A DNA stretch of 64,000 nt from Trissonchulus latispiculum (lineage: Eukaryota; Nematoda; Enoplea; Enoplida; Ironidae), in the NCBI GenBank assembly GCA_030248195.1, contig JASAND010020159.1, forward strand, positions 1-64,000, read 5' to 3'. Under the pieces are notes generated by a model, which was not told where the DNA came from, did not search any database, and saw only the letters and a program-made list of their open reading frames with translations. Positions 22,641-34,840 of the stretch are shown here, piece after piece. Made by a program: the position numbers and the translations under genes. Position 1 is the stretch's first letter. Each line of letters opens with the position of its first letter.

Positions 22641-23630
22641 AAACATAATTCAAGTTTCGTGGATTATCGCTTATTTCTTTCTTTTTCACGCCGCCACTGT
22701 TTCGAAACGCTTTCAGGCACACTGCAATAGGTTTAAGATTTACGGTTTAGTTAGATTTTACATTCAACGCCGAAGTACCATATATGGGACTTGCGGTATC
22801 TTACTTCTCGCCGAAGTCCCACATCTGGGACTTTTGTGCGATAAGTTGAAACATTTGTGTAGGAGTCCGGCGCTGCATAGAAGGCAAAAACATTGGTTTC
22901 GGCGCTAGGACAAAGCATTAAATGTGTCTTGGGAGTTGCCAGCTAGTTTCAATAGTGAAATTCTCTCTCTATGGGACCTCTAGGAAAGCCTAAGTCCCAT
23001 CCATATATGGGACTTGGCCCCAAACTACTGCAGTGAATTTGTTTGATGCCAGTGATTCATAAAAAACCAAACATAATAAAAATATCGCCTAGATCGATCA
23101 GGCGGCTTCCGGCGCCATACGAAAGCCAAAAGCCCAAAAGCCTTCTACGCCAAAAGTCCAAAAGTGGTCCGGCAGTGAATGTGTGAAATAATGCATTAAC
23201 ACATAAAAGGTTAAGGTTTACGGTTTAAGCAAGGTTTAAATGTCTGGTTATCACGTGGTTTCTTATATCAGACACTGTGCAGTCAAATCTTCAAAGATTT
23301 TAAAATTTTTAGTTCTGTGCATAGGTAAGGAATTCTACAATGTATAAAACTAAAATTATTAATGAAACCTATATATAAATTGGAAGCTTAAACCTAAATA
23401 CAAAGTTAAAATATTTTAACTCGGCTTTCTTAAACCTTAACCTAAAACCTTAAACCTTAAACCTTCCAGTGTGAACGCTTCAACATAAATAAACAAGTTT
23501 AACCTTAAACCTTAAACCCTGTGCAGTGTGAACCAGGCTATATTTTGCCTGAAAGCGTTTCGAAACAGTGGCGGCGTGAAAAACAAAGAAATAAGTGATA
23601 TATAATCCACGAAACTTGAATTATGTGTCA
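22641..23630. repeat. Inverted-repeat element enclosing a second element
   Basis: Outer arms at about 22641-22718 and 23546-23630 are inverted copies sharing CGTTTCGAAACAGTGGCGGCG, AAATAAG and CATAATTCAAGTTTCGTGG in complement. The inner ends (CACACTGCA and TGCAGTGTG) delimit an inserted segment of about 820 bp rich in GGTTTAAGGTTTA on one side and CCTTAAACC on the other. It also holds short palindromes around CATATATGGGACTT. No clear TSD was found for the outer element. Confidence 0.6.
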
Positions 23631-24066
23631 AGTTCTTTGCTTCACGGCTTAATTCTTTGCTATAACGGATCTCCACGACAGTGATTTTCTTTTGCTACTT
23701 CATTATCAAAACAGTTACAATTTCTTAAAAATGCGAGTAAGAAAATTTTCAGTTTTATTTCTTCTCTCTACATGTTAAATTAAGCTACAAGTTTGGTATT
23801 TTTGCTTGCAATATAGGCTGGAATTTTTTATTGTGACTTAGCAGCAGTTAGGCAATCGTTCGAGACCATTGCCTCTTTCAATGTTGCCTCTACATATAGA
23901 CAACACGCGGACAATAGACGGACAGCCGCAGGTTAAGCCTAATTCACGACCATCACGTCAAGTCACTCTTTTATGAAAAGGATCGAGTTAACTCGTTTAA
24001 CTCAGCATAACTCTTGCTGACCATTTATGCTGACTTTGTATGTTGTACACACTGTGACACTATTAT

Positions 24067-24380
24067 CAAGAGTGCATAATAACTAAGAGTGTGACAAGCG
24101 TCAAGCTCTTAGTTACGGCTGACCCCCCCCCCACAAATTAGATCATCACTTCAAAGAAATTCGCACGCTATGCCTACGTTCTAAAGCTCGAAAACCTACT
24201 CAGTTGGTTCAATGTGCGTCTGTTGCGAGCTTCAGCACACAAGCATAGCGTGCGAATTTCTTTGAAGTGATGGGTCTAATTTGTGGGGGGGGGGTCAGCC
24301 GTTATCGTGCATATAATGTCAACAAGCCTAATAACTAAGAGCTTGACGCTTGTCACACTCTTAGTTATTATGTACTCTTG
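24067..24380. mobile_element. Palindromic MITE, short member of the 7-bp TSD family
   Basis: A nearly complete 314-bp palindrome flanked by CTATTAT at 24060-24066 and 24381-24387. Ends are CAAGAGTGCATAATAACTAA and the complement of TTAGTTATTATGTACTCTTG. The interior repeats GACGCTTGTCACACTCTTAG and its complement, CCCCCCCC/GGGGGGGG, and GAAATTCGCACGCTATG. Homology to both ends of 21009-22602 makes these one family. Confidence 0.85.
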
Positions 24381-24387
24381 CTATTAT

Positions 24388-26134
24388 CAATCAAACTTAC
24401 AGAAATGTATATATTGCGTAGGGCCGGTCAGCAAGAAAACTTTGATTTAAACTGTGCAAAACTACTTAGTTCATTCAGAAAATTGTGTAACTGTCACTTA
24501 AAAGAACGAAACTTGTTGCTTACTCCTACACTTCGCATATACGTAACTATTCTGAAATTTTTCTTTAGGGATTTCAAATGTAAACAGATCCTATTTTGGG
24601 ATACTAAAGTAGCCCCTTTGACACAAAAAATTAAGCAATTTTCTAAAGAAATTGCAAAATGTCTTGATGAATAAATTTCAAATACTTTCCAGCAATATTT
24701 CTACAGAAGGGGAATACATTGAGGGTGAGGCTAGAAGACTGGAATTACAGTGCCTCGGCTTCTGCAAAAATTCTGAAGAAACTGTCAGTAAAATTTACCA
24801 AAACCTTACAGAATACACATTGATTACGTTATCAAATTTGACACCTATAACGGATTTAGAAAGTCATAGGAGTAGTTAATGCATGAAAAACCAAAGGAAC
24901 CTTTCCTTAAACCAAGCATTCTTTTACTAACTGTAGATGTAAATCCAAGGAAGATACAAACCGCACAGAGATCGCAAAAGCAGAACACATAAATTGTTAC
25001 AGGCGTTTTTGGGTATAAAATTGCGACAGGTTGCTAAATATTTGGCATGTAAAATTGCCCTTTGAACAGTAAATTTACATCAGATAAACTTAGCAAAACC
25101 TGTTTATTGCACATACTGATGACAGGAAAACGAGCTTAGAAAATGAGTAAAGACTTGTTAAATTAAACATTTTATTAGTAACAATCGGTTCTGAGACGAT
25201 ATTTTAAAGAAAATGGGCTCCCACTATATCTATTGTGATAAACAACCTTGTGGGCGATTTTGACACTGTATCTACAAGAACTTTACAACATTACGAAACC
25301 AAGTTACGTCGGCAAAATAAATTTACGTAAGTCTTGTGAACAAAAACTTCAATTTTGTATACGTTCCTTACATTACGCGCATCCTATACACTGAGTCAGA
25401 CAGATAATAATTTAATACACTGTATAAAACATGGAATCCAACCGAAATGGGATCTTTAACTATTTACACCCAAATCGTATGGGGAGCGGAAATAGTTAAA
25501 TTGGGGTCATCTCATCTGTATTAAAATGTATTTAAACGTAGAAATAAAGGTGATAGAAGCTACTGGAGGTTTTCAGGGGTGCTGACCACAAATCTTAAGG
25601 TTTTCGATTCAGATTTTCGTTTCATTATAAGCTTATATATGTTATAAGCTTATGTTGTAAGCTTACACTGAGCTAACGAAACGCTGAATCGAAAAACGGA
25701 CTTCAGATTCGCGCTTGGCGACCCAGAAAACCCCTTTATGTAACTTTTTTGGCTAAATCGAATACAAAAAATTTTTTGATTCCCCATGGTCCTCCCTTTC
25801 GATACATGACAAATACCTTTAAAATTCAAGATCATGTAGACTTCAAAATTTCAAAAAGTTTAGTTTTGCGTTAAAAAAATTGATCAGAAATATCTCCTGT
25901 CTGTGCCATTTCTGTACACATGCGAGTACTTGAAATGCGAGAATATGTTCACTTTCCAATTTGGAGGGGAAATAGTTAAATTGGGTCTTTGGGGGCAGGA
26001 ATAAAGAGATCCATTATATGCATAAAGGAATTATATGCACACTCTGAAAAGGCACACGGCTGCGACCGCAATACCACGACACACAATTAACCTTGGACAG
26101 CTGACAAGATAAATGTTGATGACAGGCTATTGAC
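24388..26134. other. Intergenic, no gene supported
   Basis: Two overlapping plus-strand frames at 24378-24674 and 24652-24879 are AT-rich and Lys/Leu-rich with no motif, so I leave them as chance frames. Positions about 25590-25850 are a decayed single arm related to the foldback element at 2750-3375, sharing ATAAGCTTA, GAATCGAAAAACGGA and the AACCCC..GTAAC tract. Confidence 0.45.
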
Positions 26135-26138
26135 TTAA

Positions 26139-27352
26139 GGGGGGGGGGCGACTAAAATGGGGGTGCCCCGAATTTGTCCGATTGGCCTAACTTTGGCGAA
26201 GATTTAGAGCACGGGTGGGGTAAAAAATACCGGGTACTCAGATCTTAGCTGCCTTCCAGTCATGTGCAGCCGTCGCGTTTATGTGCCCGACCCCCACTTT
26301 TTCACAACTACCAACATAATTAATTAAAAATTTCTGCTGGCTGCAAACCCCTAGCTGCAAGGTTGCCATTGACCAATGTGATTTGGCACATGTGCCCCTA
26401 TCCGCAGAAAAATACTAGACGTCTCTATCTTATCTGCATCTAAGGGAATTACTCTTCAAAGTTGAAGTTTCGGCAAAAATTTAAAAATTTTTGTCTAACG
26501 AAAGGAATATTTTATTACTGGTGCGAGCTATAAGGCTGTAATTTGGCACAAAAGGAGGCCCTATAGGAGTACTCATTTGTGCCAAATGGCAAGAAACTCT
26601 GCCGCGTGAAAAAATTTTTATGTTAACTTTAATCTTCAAAAATTGCCGAAACCGCCATTTTCAGTTTGTCGGATCCTGTGTAGAGGCTTTCTGCAGCCAT
26701 AGAAGTCTCAAACCTTCACTAATCGAGCTGAAATCGTTTGTGGGTGTGTTTTCGACCACGCTGACTTCAAATATTTCAAAAAATTTTAATTTCGAAAAAT
26801 TAGAATTTTTCGCTTTCTGGGGTACCATTGCCCAAAAAAGGCGATTTTGGCAATTTTTGAAGATTAAAGCTGGCATAAAAATTTTTCACGCTGCAGAATT
26901 TCTTGCCATTTGGCACAAATGAGAACTCCTATAGGGCCTCCTTTTATGCCAAATTACAGCCTTATAGCTCGCACCAGTAATAAAATATTTCTTTTGTTAG
27001 CCAAAAATTTTAAAATTTTTGACGAAACTTCAACTTTGAAGAGTAATTCCCTTAGATGCAGATAAGATAGAGACGTCTAGTATTTTTCTGCAGATAGGGG
27101 CACATGTGTCAAATCATATTGGCAAATGGCAACCTTGGAGCTAGGGTCTTGCAGCCAGCAGAAATTTTTAATTAATTATGTTGGTAGTTGTGAAAAAGGG
27201 GGGTCGGGCACATAAACCCGACGACAGCGCATGACTGGAAGGCAGCTAAGAACCAATGACCAAGTATTTTCTTGACCACACCCATGCTCTATAACTTCGC
27301 CAAAAAGTAGGCCAATCGGACAAAGTCGGGGCAAAAGTTTAGTCGCCCCCCC
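26139..27352. mobile_element. TTAA-flanked giant palindromic element
   Basis: The 1214-bp element is flanked by TTAA at 26135-26138 and 27353-27356. The ends are a run of G followed by GCGACTAAA and its complement. The arms are about 520 bp each and pair over most of their length; they share TTTGTCCGATTGGCC, GCAGATAAGATAGAGACGTC and GGCACATGTG blocks. A loop of about 160 bp remains. TTAA duplications with G-starting TIRs suggest Kolobok rather than piggyBac, which usually starts with C; this is family knowledge plus inference. No transposase is present. Confidence 0.8.
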
Positions 27353-27682
27353 TTAACCGGCGGTGGGTTCTGTCCGGTTATGGGTCCTACAGGATGGCAC
27401 AAACAAAGATCAGTTAACCGCATTGGCGCACTAGTCCTGTTATAACATTAAACGGATCTGTTATATATGATGGCACTAGCGCATACAGTCGCAAACTTAC
27501 AAACAAAAAAGTTTCATGAAATTTACCCCATACATGCCTGCTGACACTCGTAACAAAATTAGGATGTCGTCTCTTGCATGTGGCATAAATAAAGCTGTAG
27601 CTTCAAATTTCACAGAAACACATTTTATATTACACAGAAACATATATACATACTACTATAAGTTGTACAATTAGTTATTAAA

Positions 27683-30600
27683 TCAATGACTGCCGTCACC
27701 AGTTCGCAATTTTCGTTTAGATATGGCTTCTTTGCTGACTTCACGACAGTCGTAAGCGAGGCCCAACTTGGAGCAAAGATCAATGAACATAGTTGTGAGG
27801 TTGATTCGCCATGGAAATTCGGAGGCGCGATAGTCAAATGGAAATGTATGGTGGTAGTTGTGCCAACCTTCTCCGATGCTTAAAAGTGCCGTCTACAAAA
27901 ACAATCAATTCCAGTATATTATATAAAAACTAGACATAATGCTACAAAAGAGAAATTAGGGACTTTTTATATTAACTGCATAATTAGTTAGTTTCGAAAG
28001 CCTGAAACTGGACTTTCTTGCGTAAAACTGGGACTCCGACTGAAATAAAAGTTAAAACAAAAATTAACTTGGATGCAGGGGCGTAGGCAGGGGGGGGGGT
28101 CAGAGGGGGGAATCCCCCCCCGAAACTCATTTGCCCCCCGGGAAATTTCCCATATCGGGGAAAATTTTACAAAAATTTTCGCGCCATCGGCGCGAATTTT
28201 ATTAATTGACTCAGAAAAATTACAGGGTTAAATTTTCTAAAATTTTAGCAAAATGTGCTCTAAAAATAGGTTTCAATTATGCCATATTCTAAAAAGGTCT
28301 GGCTTCTAGCTGGGGGCTACCGCCCCCAGACCCCCGCCTATTTTATCTGAAGATCTAACCTTTTGCACTTATAGTCTCACAAGTTTGTAGAAATTGTTGT
28401 CTAAAAATGAGAAAACAGAAAGACATCGTTTCCGTAAGCGAATTTTTGGATGTGCCCCCCCCAAATTTTTTTCTGGCTACGCCACTGCTTGGATGGTCGA
28501 CTGAAACTAAAACTGAAGCAAGCATGAACCAACGGTAGCTAGGCAGGTATATTACTTCCCGCCCGCTAGCCGGCATGAACCAAAATAGCCAAAGGAGACA
28601 ACAACAACGCTGCATCCCAGATTTTAGTCGTTAGGGTTAGGGTCTACCGATTTTAGCCCGGTAGACACTAATTTCATCCGGGATCTTTTATCGGCTTTCG
28701 ACTAATTGACTGACTTTTTGCTCCTGCCTTTCGTACATACCAACATTAACCTTAAAATACTTACAGTGATATTCTGACTTGGATTTATGTTTTTATCATA
28801 CGGCTTATTGCCATACATATGAGCCAAGGAATTTATAGCCCAGGTGGCATGAAGAAGGACGCAGTATCTAAACATCCCCGCTGTGAAGAAGGCTACCAAT
28901 GGGGACTCGCCCCAGAGCCAGGCTGGAACCACGGTTGGCATCACAAAACATCCTAGGATCGCTATCGGAAAATAGTATCTGCAACAAATAAATATAATGA
29001 AATTGAAATTTAATGTACGGAGCACACTGCTACCTTATGATGCAAAATATGAAAAGCTTACCGCACTACTATTCCTATTATAAGCTCTTGCTACAACAAA
29101 AGTCATCCACTTTTGGCAGACCTGACACCATGTAAAATTACTGTCACCGTACGTGTACTATATATAAATCTCTACGTGAAATGATACCGGGTGTCCTGAT
29201 ACAGGCTGGTGGAGCGTGCAGCACTGGTAAAGAGAAATTAATGTTATTAATGTAATTAATTCTTAATGTATATAAATAACAAGTAACAAAAATGCTCCGC
29301 ACAAAAGAGGATAATATGTGTGTGTTGGCTGTATCGTATATATATATCCTTTAAATATATAATAAATATAAATAGGTATATATATCCTTTAAATTCCGGT
29401 TGAAGAAGTAAAGACAAAAGTTTCATGGGCACGTGACGTTATTTGGCACAGCAAATATTGGTGGATGGTTCCATGTCAAAAGTTGCTCAGCTCACTTAGG
29501 GCTTTCATTTGATACCAAATTTGACCACTTTTGAAAAATTTCATTTTTGACCGAAAATCGCCTAAGTCCCCACCCCACCCCACCACAGCACTCTACAGCC
29601 ACTTTGAGCATGCAGTTCTATGACAAAAGTTGCTCAGCTCGCTGAGGGCTTTCATTTGATACCAAATTTGACCACTTTTGGGAAATTTCATTTTTGACCG
29701 AAAATCGCCTAAGTCCCCACCCCACCCCACCACAGCACTCTACAGCCACTTTGAGCATGCAGTTCTATGACAAAAGTTGCTCAGCTCGCTTAGGGCTTTC
29801 ATTTGGTACCAAATTTGACCACTTTTGAAAACTTTCATTTTTGACCGAAAATCGCCTAAGTCCCCACCCCACCCCACCACAGCACTCTACAGCCACTTTG
29901 AGCATGCAGTTCTATGACAAAAGTTGCTCAGCTCGCTTAGGGCTTTCATTTGGTACCAAATTTGACCACTTTTGAAAAATTTCATTTTTGACCGAAAATC
30001 GCCTAAGTCCCCACCCCACCCCACCACAGCACTCTACAGCCACTTTGAGCATGCAGTTCTATGACAAAAGTTGCTCAGCTCGCTTAGGGCTTTCATTTGG
30101 TGCCAAATTTGACCATTTTTGAAAAATTTTATTTTCGACCACTTGACCCCCCACCCGACTGACCCTTCAAACGGCAAAGTGGAACCAGCCCAGCAAAATA
30201 GGTACGTCGGACGGCAAAACAGATACCGGGAATGAGTTGGGCACACCAGAAAACCATTATAGACAAAGTTTTGAGAGGCCAGGTAGAGCCTACTATGGAC
30301 CTCCAGGAAGCGGTTTCCGACATGACCCTCCAGACGGCAAAGTGGAACCAGCACAGCAAGATGGATGAGTCCTACGGCAAAAAGGACACCGGGAATGAGC
30401 TGGGCGCACCAGAAAACCCCTATTGGCAAAGTTTTGAGAGGCCAGGTAAAGCCTACTATGGACCTCCAGGAAGCGGTTTCCGACTTGACCCTCCCGACGG
30501 CAAAGTGGAACCAGCCCAGCAAGATGGGTGGGTCTGACGGTAAAACTGACTGCGGGAATCGATTCGCCGTGCCAGAAAACCATTGTATGGAAGATTTGAG

Positions 30601-32998
30601 CGTTCAAAGTTAAATAGATAGCGAGAAATTTCGATTTTTCATTATTCGAATTTTCGCAATTTTTGACGGGCCACTGTGGTCGCTAGGGAAGTGATAGAGA
30701 AACGCAACCTGGACCGTTAGTTAGTTCAATATATGTAATTTCTGAATATAAAAAGAAATCAGCTCCAGCTCGTAACGTTCGACCTGAGCGACGACCACAA
30801 AAATGGTCACTTTTCGCTATGAGCCGACTTTGCGGCGCCACTGCGACGCTGTGGCGCAGCTGCGGCGCAAAAAAAGTTGTGATTCTTAAATTCTTTAGAG
30901 GGTACTACTAGACCCCATAGCCCTTTAGGTTGGCCCACCGCTGCAGATCACGTGAAAGCGGCGAACATTATGTACAATACAACCATCAAATAGGAGAAAC
31001 CGGAAAAAAAAACATCGCCGCCATAACCGGTCCGGGGCGCAACTTTTTAACGGTAAGTGATACGGGCTGAAACTTCACAGACATACTAAACTCGATGTGC
31101 TCTACAATTTGCGCATGAAATCTGCGCAGGATCTGCGCAGGATTTTGCGCAGCTTCTGCGCAGCTTATTTTACACTGTCTCCAGCCACTTTTCACACATA
31201 TTATAGGGGTCGCTGCCGCGACCCCTATGATAATTAACAAATCTAGTGGCGATCCATGCTATGTCAGATTCTATAGACACTGACAGAGCATCAGCATCAC
31301 AGATGCGCCATGGCCTGTACATGGGTATATAGGCCAGACTTGAAACGTGCTTGGCTGAATTTAAATCCATAAACGCTCCGAAAATGCGACGTTATTTTGC
31401 CGATGCCTATTTTGCTACTTTTGGTCAAGTCTCAGCCGCAACTAAGCTTCATTTTTAGCATCTTACTTCCGCTGAAATCGCAGAAGGGGATCCGCCATAA
31501 GATCGCTCAAATCAATGTCCTTTCCCTTTGACTTAACTTCCGGATGCTTTCTGACCATAAGCCATCCCATATGAGCAAAGAAGAAACCACGTTTGGCGTT
31601 GTGTGGATCAGCGTCGGTTTCGGAATATTTGTGGTGAACTCGATGGTCACGTGCCCATTCTATGATATCGTTCTGAAATGCATATACAGATTTCTTTACA
31701 ACACTTAATACAGTTGGACTCTCGCTATTGGTAATTTTTGAAGTTTACTTTTTTAGTTTTTTGAAGTTTACTATTAAAGTTTGCCCAGAATTGTTGTCAT
31801 AATCAGTATTCGCTTCCGTGTATATATTGTTATCAGTTTGGCTTTGTTCCATTTAGCGTTATTGTTTGAACTAACATTTTTATCAGTCCACTACACTTTG
31901 CTCTAATCTGAAAATGGAATGCTGAAAATGAAAGTTATGTATCAACAGCAAATGATTACTTTTCACCACGTGACTGATCATAGTTATGTCACAAATTCAA
32001 ACTGTATACGTAGAAAGGCCACAGTCTTACGAGTGTTCACATCGTTAGAAGCACACACGTCAATGGTACACTTGCACAACAAAAGTACCTACTTGTTATA
32101 GATTCTCATATAGTAAATTTTTATTCAGTCTTCCTTCTGAAACCTCCTGCACCTGCATGTTAATTTGTGTTAATAGTTCAAAAAATTAGGAACAGAACAC
32201 GAAGCTTACAGCCTGCAACTGAACATCAAATAAAAGAAACCTTAACGGATTTCAACTGCTTTCTTTTTCAGGTTGAAGGATAAAAAAAGAATTAGCAATA
32301 GCAAAAAAGGTACAATGAAGAAAGAAAAATGCCGGAACAGCGGAGCAGCCGAAAACATGGGGTAAGGTACATATGTAATGAGCAATTATAAGCATTCAAA
32401 TTGTTACCTGCAATGCAATACTGTTGCAAGCAACCAAAAATAGCTTCAGTGGCCATTTGGCTTTGTAGCTTCGGTGAGACCAGAGGCGATGAACTCCTGC
32501 TGTTATACCCAAACCGCTGAGGAAATACAGAAGCGGAACTAAAATTAAAACAAAGTATAGATAGACAAAAACAGATATGAAAATTAGTACTGTTAGAGCC
32601 ATATCGCCAAAATCCAGAAATTTTGAAGACTACTGACCACTTTACCATTTCTGCACATCTTCCCCAAATTTTGCTACAGCAGATATCCCTTTCTTCGATA
32701 ACAAAATCACATATATTACATCGCATCAGTACGTGTAACATATTTTATGCTAAATAAATGAATAATTTGGATTTAAACATTAACGAAACATACCCCAAAG
32801 GTAAGTCAGAAATTTTGGTTGACCAGTCAGAAGCAGATAAAGACCATAGAAAGCAGCTAAATGAAGATAACTATATAAGGCCACATTTCTCCAAACAATC
32901 TGTGAGCTAACGCCTTTGGAGGGTGGGGGAACCAAACTGGGAGGAGAGGTGGACATATCATCCTCGTAGGAAAGCTGTGTCTCAATTTTGGGAGCCAT
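27683..32998 (-). CDS. SCD: Acyl-CoA delta-9 (stearoyl-CoA) desaturase, five exons
   Basis: It introduces the delta-9 double bond into saturated acyl-CoA in the endoplasmic-reticulum membrane, using electrons from cytochrome b5. Exons are 32794-32998, 32408-32538, 31467-31672, 28751-28978 and 27683-27878; all introns are GT-AG, and the exons join in frame to 321 codons, the usual family length. All nine metal-ligand histidines are present: HRLWSHR (H85, H90), HRVHHK (H122, H125, H126), NSLAHMYG (H234) and HNYHH (H263, H266, H267). Hydrophobic segments flank the boxes, and the C-terminus ends RTGDGSH, typical of animal desaturases. The start is the ATG at 32998 (MAPKIE). The exon 4 donor is AG|GTTAAT; an upstream GTAAGT would break the frame. 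Intron 3 (2.5 kb) holds a satellite-bearing element and intron 4 a hAT-like element. The organism may have further paralogues, so the symbol names the family. Confidence 0.95.
28076..28487. mobile_element. hAT-like non-autonomous element in desaturase intron 4
   Basis: The 412-bp element is flanked by a perfect 8-bp duplication, CTTGGATG (28068-28075, 28488-28495). Ends are CAGGGGCGTAGGCAGG and, complemented, CAGTGGCGTAGCCAG, hAT-type termini. It contains a GGGGGCTACCGCCCCC hairpin near 28310 and is homologous over about 180 bp to the element at 58413-59140 in the opposite orientation. Confidence 0.85.
29465..30130. repeat. 147-bp tandem satellite, about 4.5 units
   Basis: Units start around TTGCTCAGCTCGCTTAGGGC and include GACCGAAAATCGCCTAAGTCC and a CCCCACCCCACCCCACC tract. 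Equivalent positions in successive units (CCTAAG at 29561 and 29708) are exactly 147 bp apart. The same unit is amplified at 40255-43125 on the opposite strand. Confidence 0.95.
30170..30600 (+). repeat. 163-bp coding-like repeat inside the satellite element
   Basis: Two units of about 163 bp plus a diverged third start at GACGGCAAA (30210, 30373, 30536 approximately). Conceptual translation of each unit gives nearly the same peptide (GNELG.PEN..QSFERPG then AYYGPPGSGFR, DPPDGKVEPAQQDG), but the period is not a multiple of three, so the units are in different frames. The third unit ends in a stop. It may be a captured exon fragment duplicated inside the element, or a chance open frame in GC-rich repeat. 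The inverted copy lies at about 39480-40240. Confidence 0.5.
31203..31228. other. GC-rich terminal hairpin
   Basis: A perfect stem ATAGGGGTCGC..GCGACCCCTAT at the end of the copy 1 satellite element, preceded by CACACATATT. A near match with a different stem sequence lies at 45579-45604. Confidence 0.7.
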
Positions 32999-34831
32999 AA
33001 GGAACCAGTATTTTAGACGAAAAGGAACAAGAATTGACTGAATAACCCATTGAGAATCTCATTTATAAGCAATTTCTGTTTTTGCCGACTTTGACCTAAT
33101 TTCTTATCAGCGCTTGCTAAATTCCAACCGCATAGCACAAACATCTGCATCAGCAAACACCTATAGAAAGGGGAGGGGGTTTCGTTTGTAACTTTTTGTC
33201 ATTCAAAAATGTTGTTCAAAGTTTGCAATTCACGTGAATGTAGCTTCAGAATTAATTTCTCAGTGAACTCTGCCCTCTAACCAAAAAGCTATGAAGCATC
33301 AAACAAAGTAGGTAAATTAGTAAGCTTAATCAAACAACGTGACTTCAGATCAAAGGTTAAACATTCCTACAATCCTACATCATGACCTTTGAAAACAGAA
33401 ACTGTTACTAACATGAAGAACGACCAGAAAACATCTACGATACCACCAGCGATACAAAGATCCAATTTTGAACTGCACCTACACAATTACTCTGCTCTGC
33501 AACGTCGAATACTGAAGTCTGAAGTGTAGGGTCCGCTGGTCCGCTGTTCACCCGGTCTTGGTGAATACAATCGGGCAGGCCGTGCCGCCGACTTCGCCTG
33601 CCTCTCCAAATTGACCTGCCTGCTTGGTCGCCTTAGCCGGTTTGGTCTGTGCCGACGTCCCTACCGGCCTGACCGGACTTACCCAGCTACTCATGAAATT
33701 TGCTTTTATAGCTTAATAACTAAAGGTTAACGAGGAACCACAGAAAAAGCATGTTGTTGATTTTTAAATTTAATTTCAAATCTGTCTAAGGAAAGTGAGG
33801 ATGGTGAGGATCAGAACTGGCCTGCCGCCGGCCTGGAAAATGTAGGCAGGGCCCGCCGCTGGCTCAGACCTGTCTGGGCCGACGACAAACAATAATGATG
33901 AAACTGAGTTGACAAATTTCTGTATATATACAAAATTTTATCCAGAGCAAATTACCCTTGAACAATTAAAACAAATGCTGCATTACTTAGCCATTGTGAT
34001 TTTGCATCAGCAAAGAGACTTGACAATACATGGTTCGGTAGAAGGGTGACAGTTGATGGCAACCACCGACCCCACCAATACATCCAAAAGCTAGTTGGAC
34101 CACTGATGCCATTCCTTCCTTCAACAAACACAAAAAGCAACATAAAATCTAAAGCAATATAAGAGACAAAGTAATGGCAGTCAATCAAATTATAATTGGC
34201 ACGGGGCTTACAGCAAACGCAAAAATATCGCTAAATTTCAGAAACATTTGCGACAAAATTCAATAATTTTTGCGTAAATTTTTAGCGCTTTTGCTGTGGC
34301 AAACTTAAGTCAAAATTACATGTACACGTTTAACAGCAAAAATGGTAGGAAATTTATAAAAATTTGCCCAGATTTCACTTGAAATCTTCACAAATTGCAC
34401 ACTTGCGTGTGCGAAGAAATTGTTGGCAATCTTCGCTTGCCATTTTTTAAGTTGACTGACCCATATTATAAGTGAAGTGACTCTAGGTTTGTATTTAGCA
34501 TCCGGGTATCCTACTTACACCTATCCTACTTACGCCTAAAATTTGATTTTTCTGCCTAGAGTTAGCAAAACTCAAAATCCTATATATAAACTTAAGCACA
34601 AAGCTCAAAACAAAAGCAAAACAAAACTACTTACTCCTAAGATATTTCCTTGCACAACTCACATTCCTACTAACACGTAAAACAATAGTTCTACCGTAAT
34701 CTACTTGTATGCTTTACCGTGTATATTGATTTTATACAATGCTACAATGTATCTATCTAAAAATATTCACTTAATATACAATGTATCTCTCTAAAAAATC
34801 TTCATTTAATATACAATGTATCTCTCTAAAA
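32999..34831. other. Region upstream of the desaturase gene
   Basis: It should contain the desaturase promoter, but I see no confident element. A GC-rich patch at about 33520-33870 repeats GGCCTGCC/GGCAGG and CCGGCCTG motifs and looks like repeat sequence. A 78-codon minus-strand frame at 33952-34188 has no family features. Confidence 0.4.
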
Positions 34832-34840
34832 ATCTTCATT

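Larger units (their letters stand above)
29281..31232. mobile_element. Satellite-bearing Helitron-like element, copy 1 (in desaturase intron 3)
   Basis: Left end CAAGTAACAAAAATGCTCCGC, then GGATAATATGTGTGTG. In order: AT-rich lead, 147-bp satellite (29465-30130), 163-bp repeats (30170-30600), a unique segment with GCGGCGCAGCTGC-type palindromes, CTGCGCAG iterations near 31120-31160, and a right end with ATAATATGTGTG in complement. A GC hairpin lies at 31203-31228. A larger inverted copy lies at 38880-43325. No Rep/helicase is encoded. The subterminal inverted ATAATATGTGTG motif, central tandem repeats and terminal hairpin resemble non-autonomous Helitron/Helentron (HINE, pearl) elements, but I could not fix TC and CTRR ends, so the class is tentative. 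The right boundary is approximate. Confidence 0.6.

Noticed and set aside
23400..23520. CCTTAAACC repeats as a possible telomere remnant
   Set aside because: The repeats are short, occur in both orientations within an inverted-repeat element, and do not match a standard animal telomere unit.
24378..24879. Two overlapping plus-strand frames as a gene
   Set aside because: AT-rich composition, no splice context, no motif, and the first overlaps a palindromic MITE end.
28759..28764. GTAAGT as the exon 4 donor of the desaturase
   Set aside because: Stronger by consensus, but it gives phase 0 and breaks the frame into exon 5; the GTTAAT donor ending the exon at 28751 restores the family sequence between the two parts.
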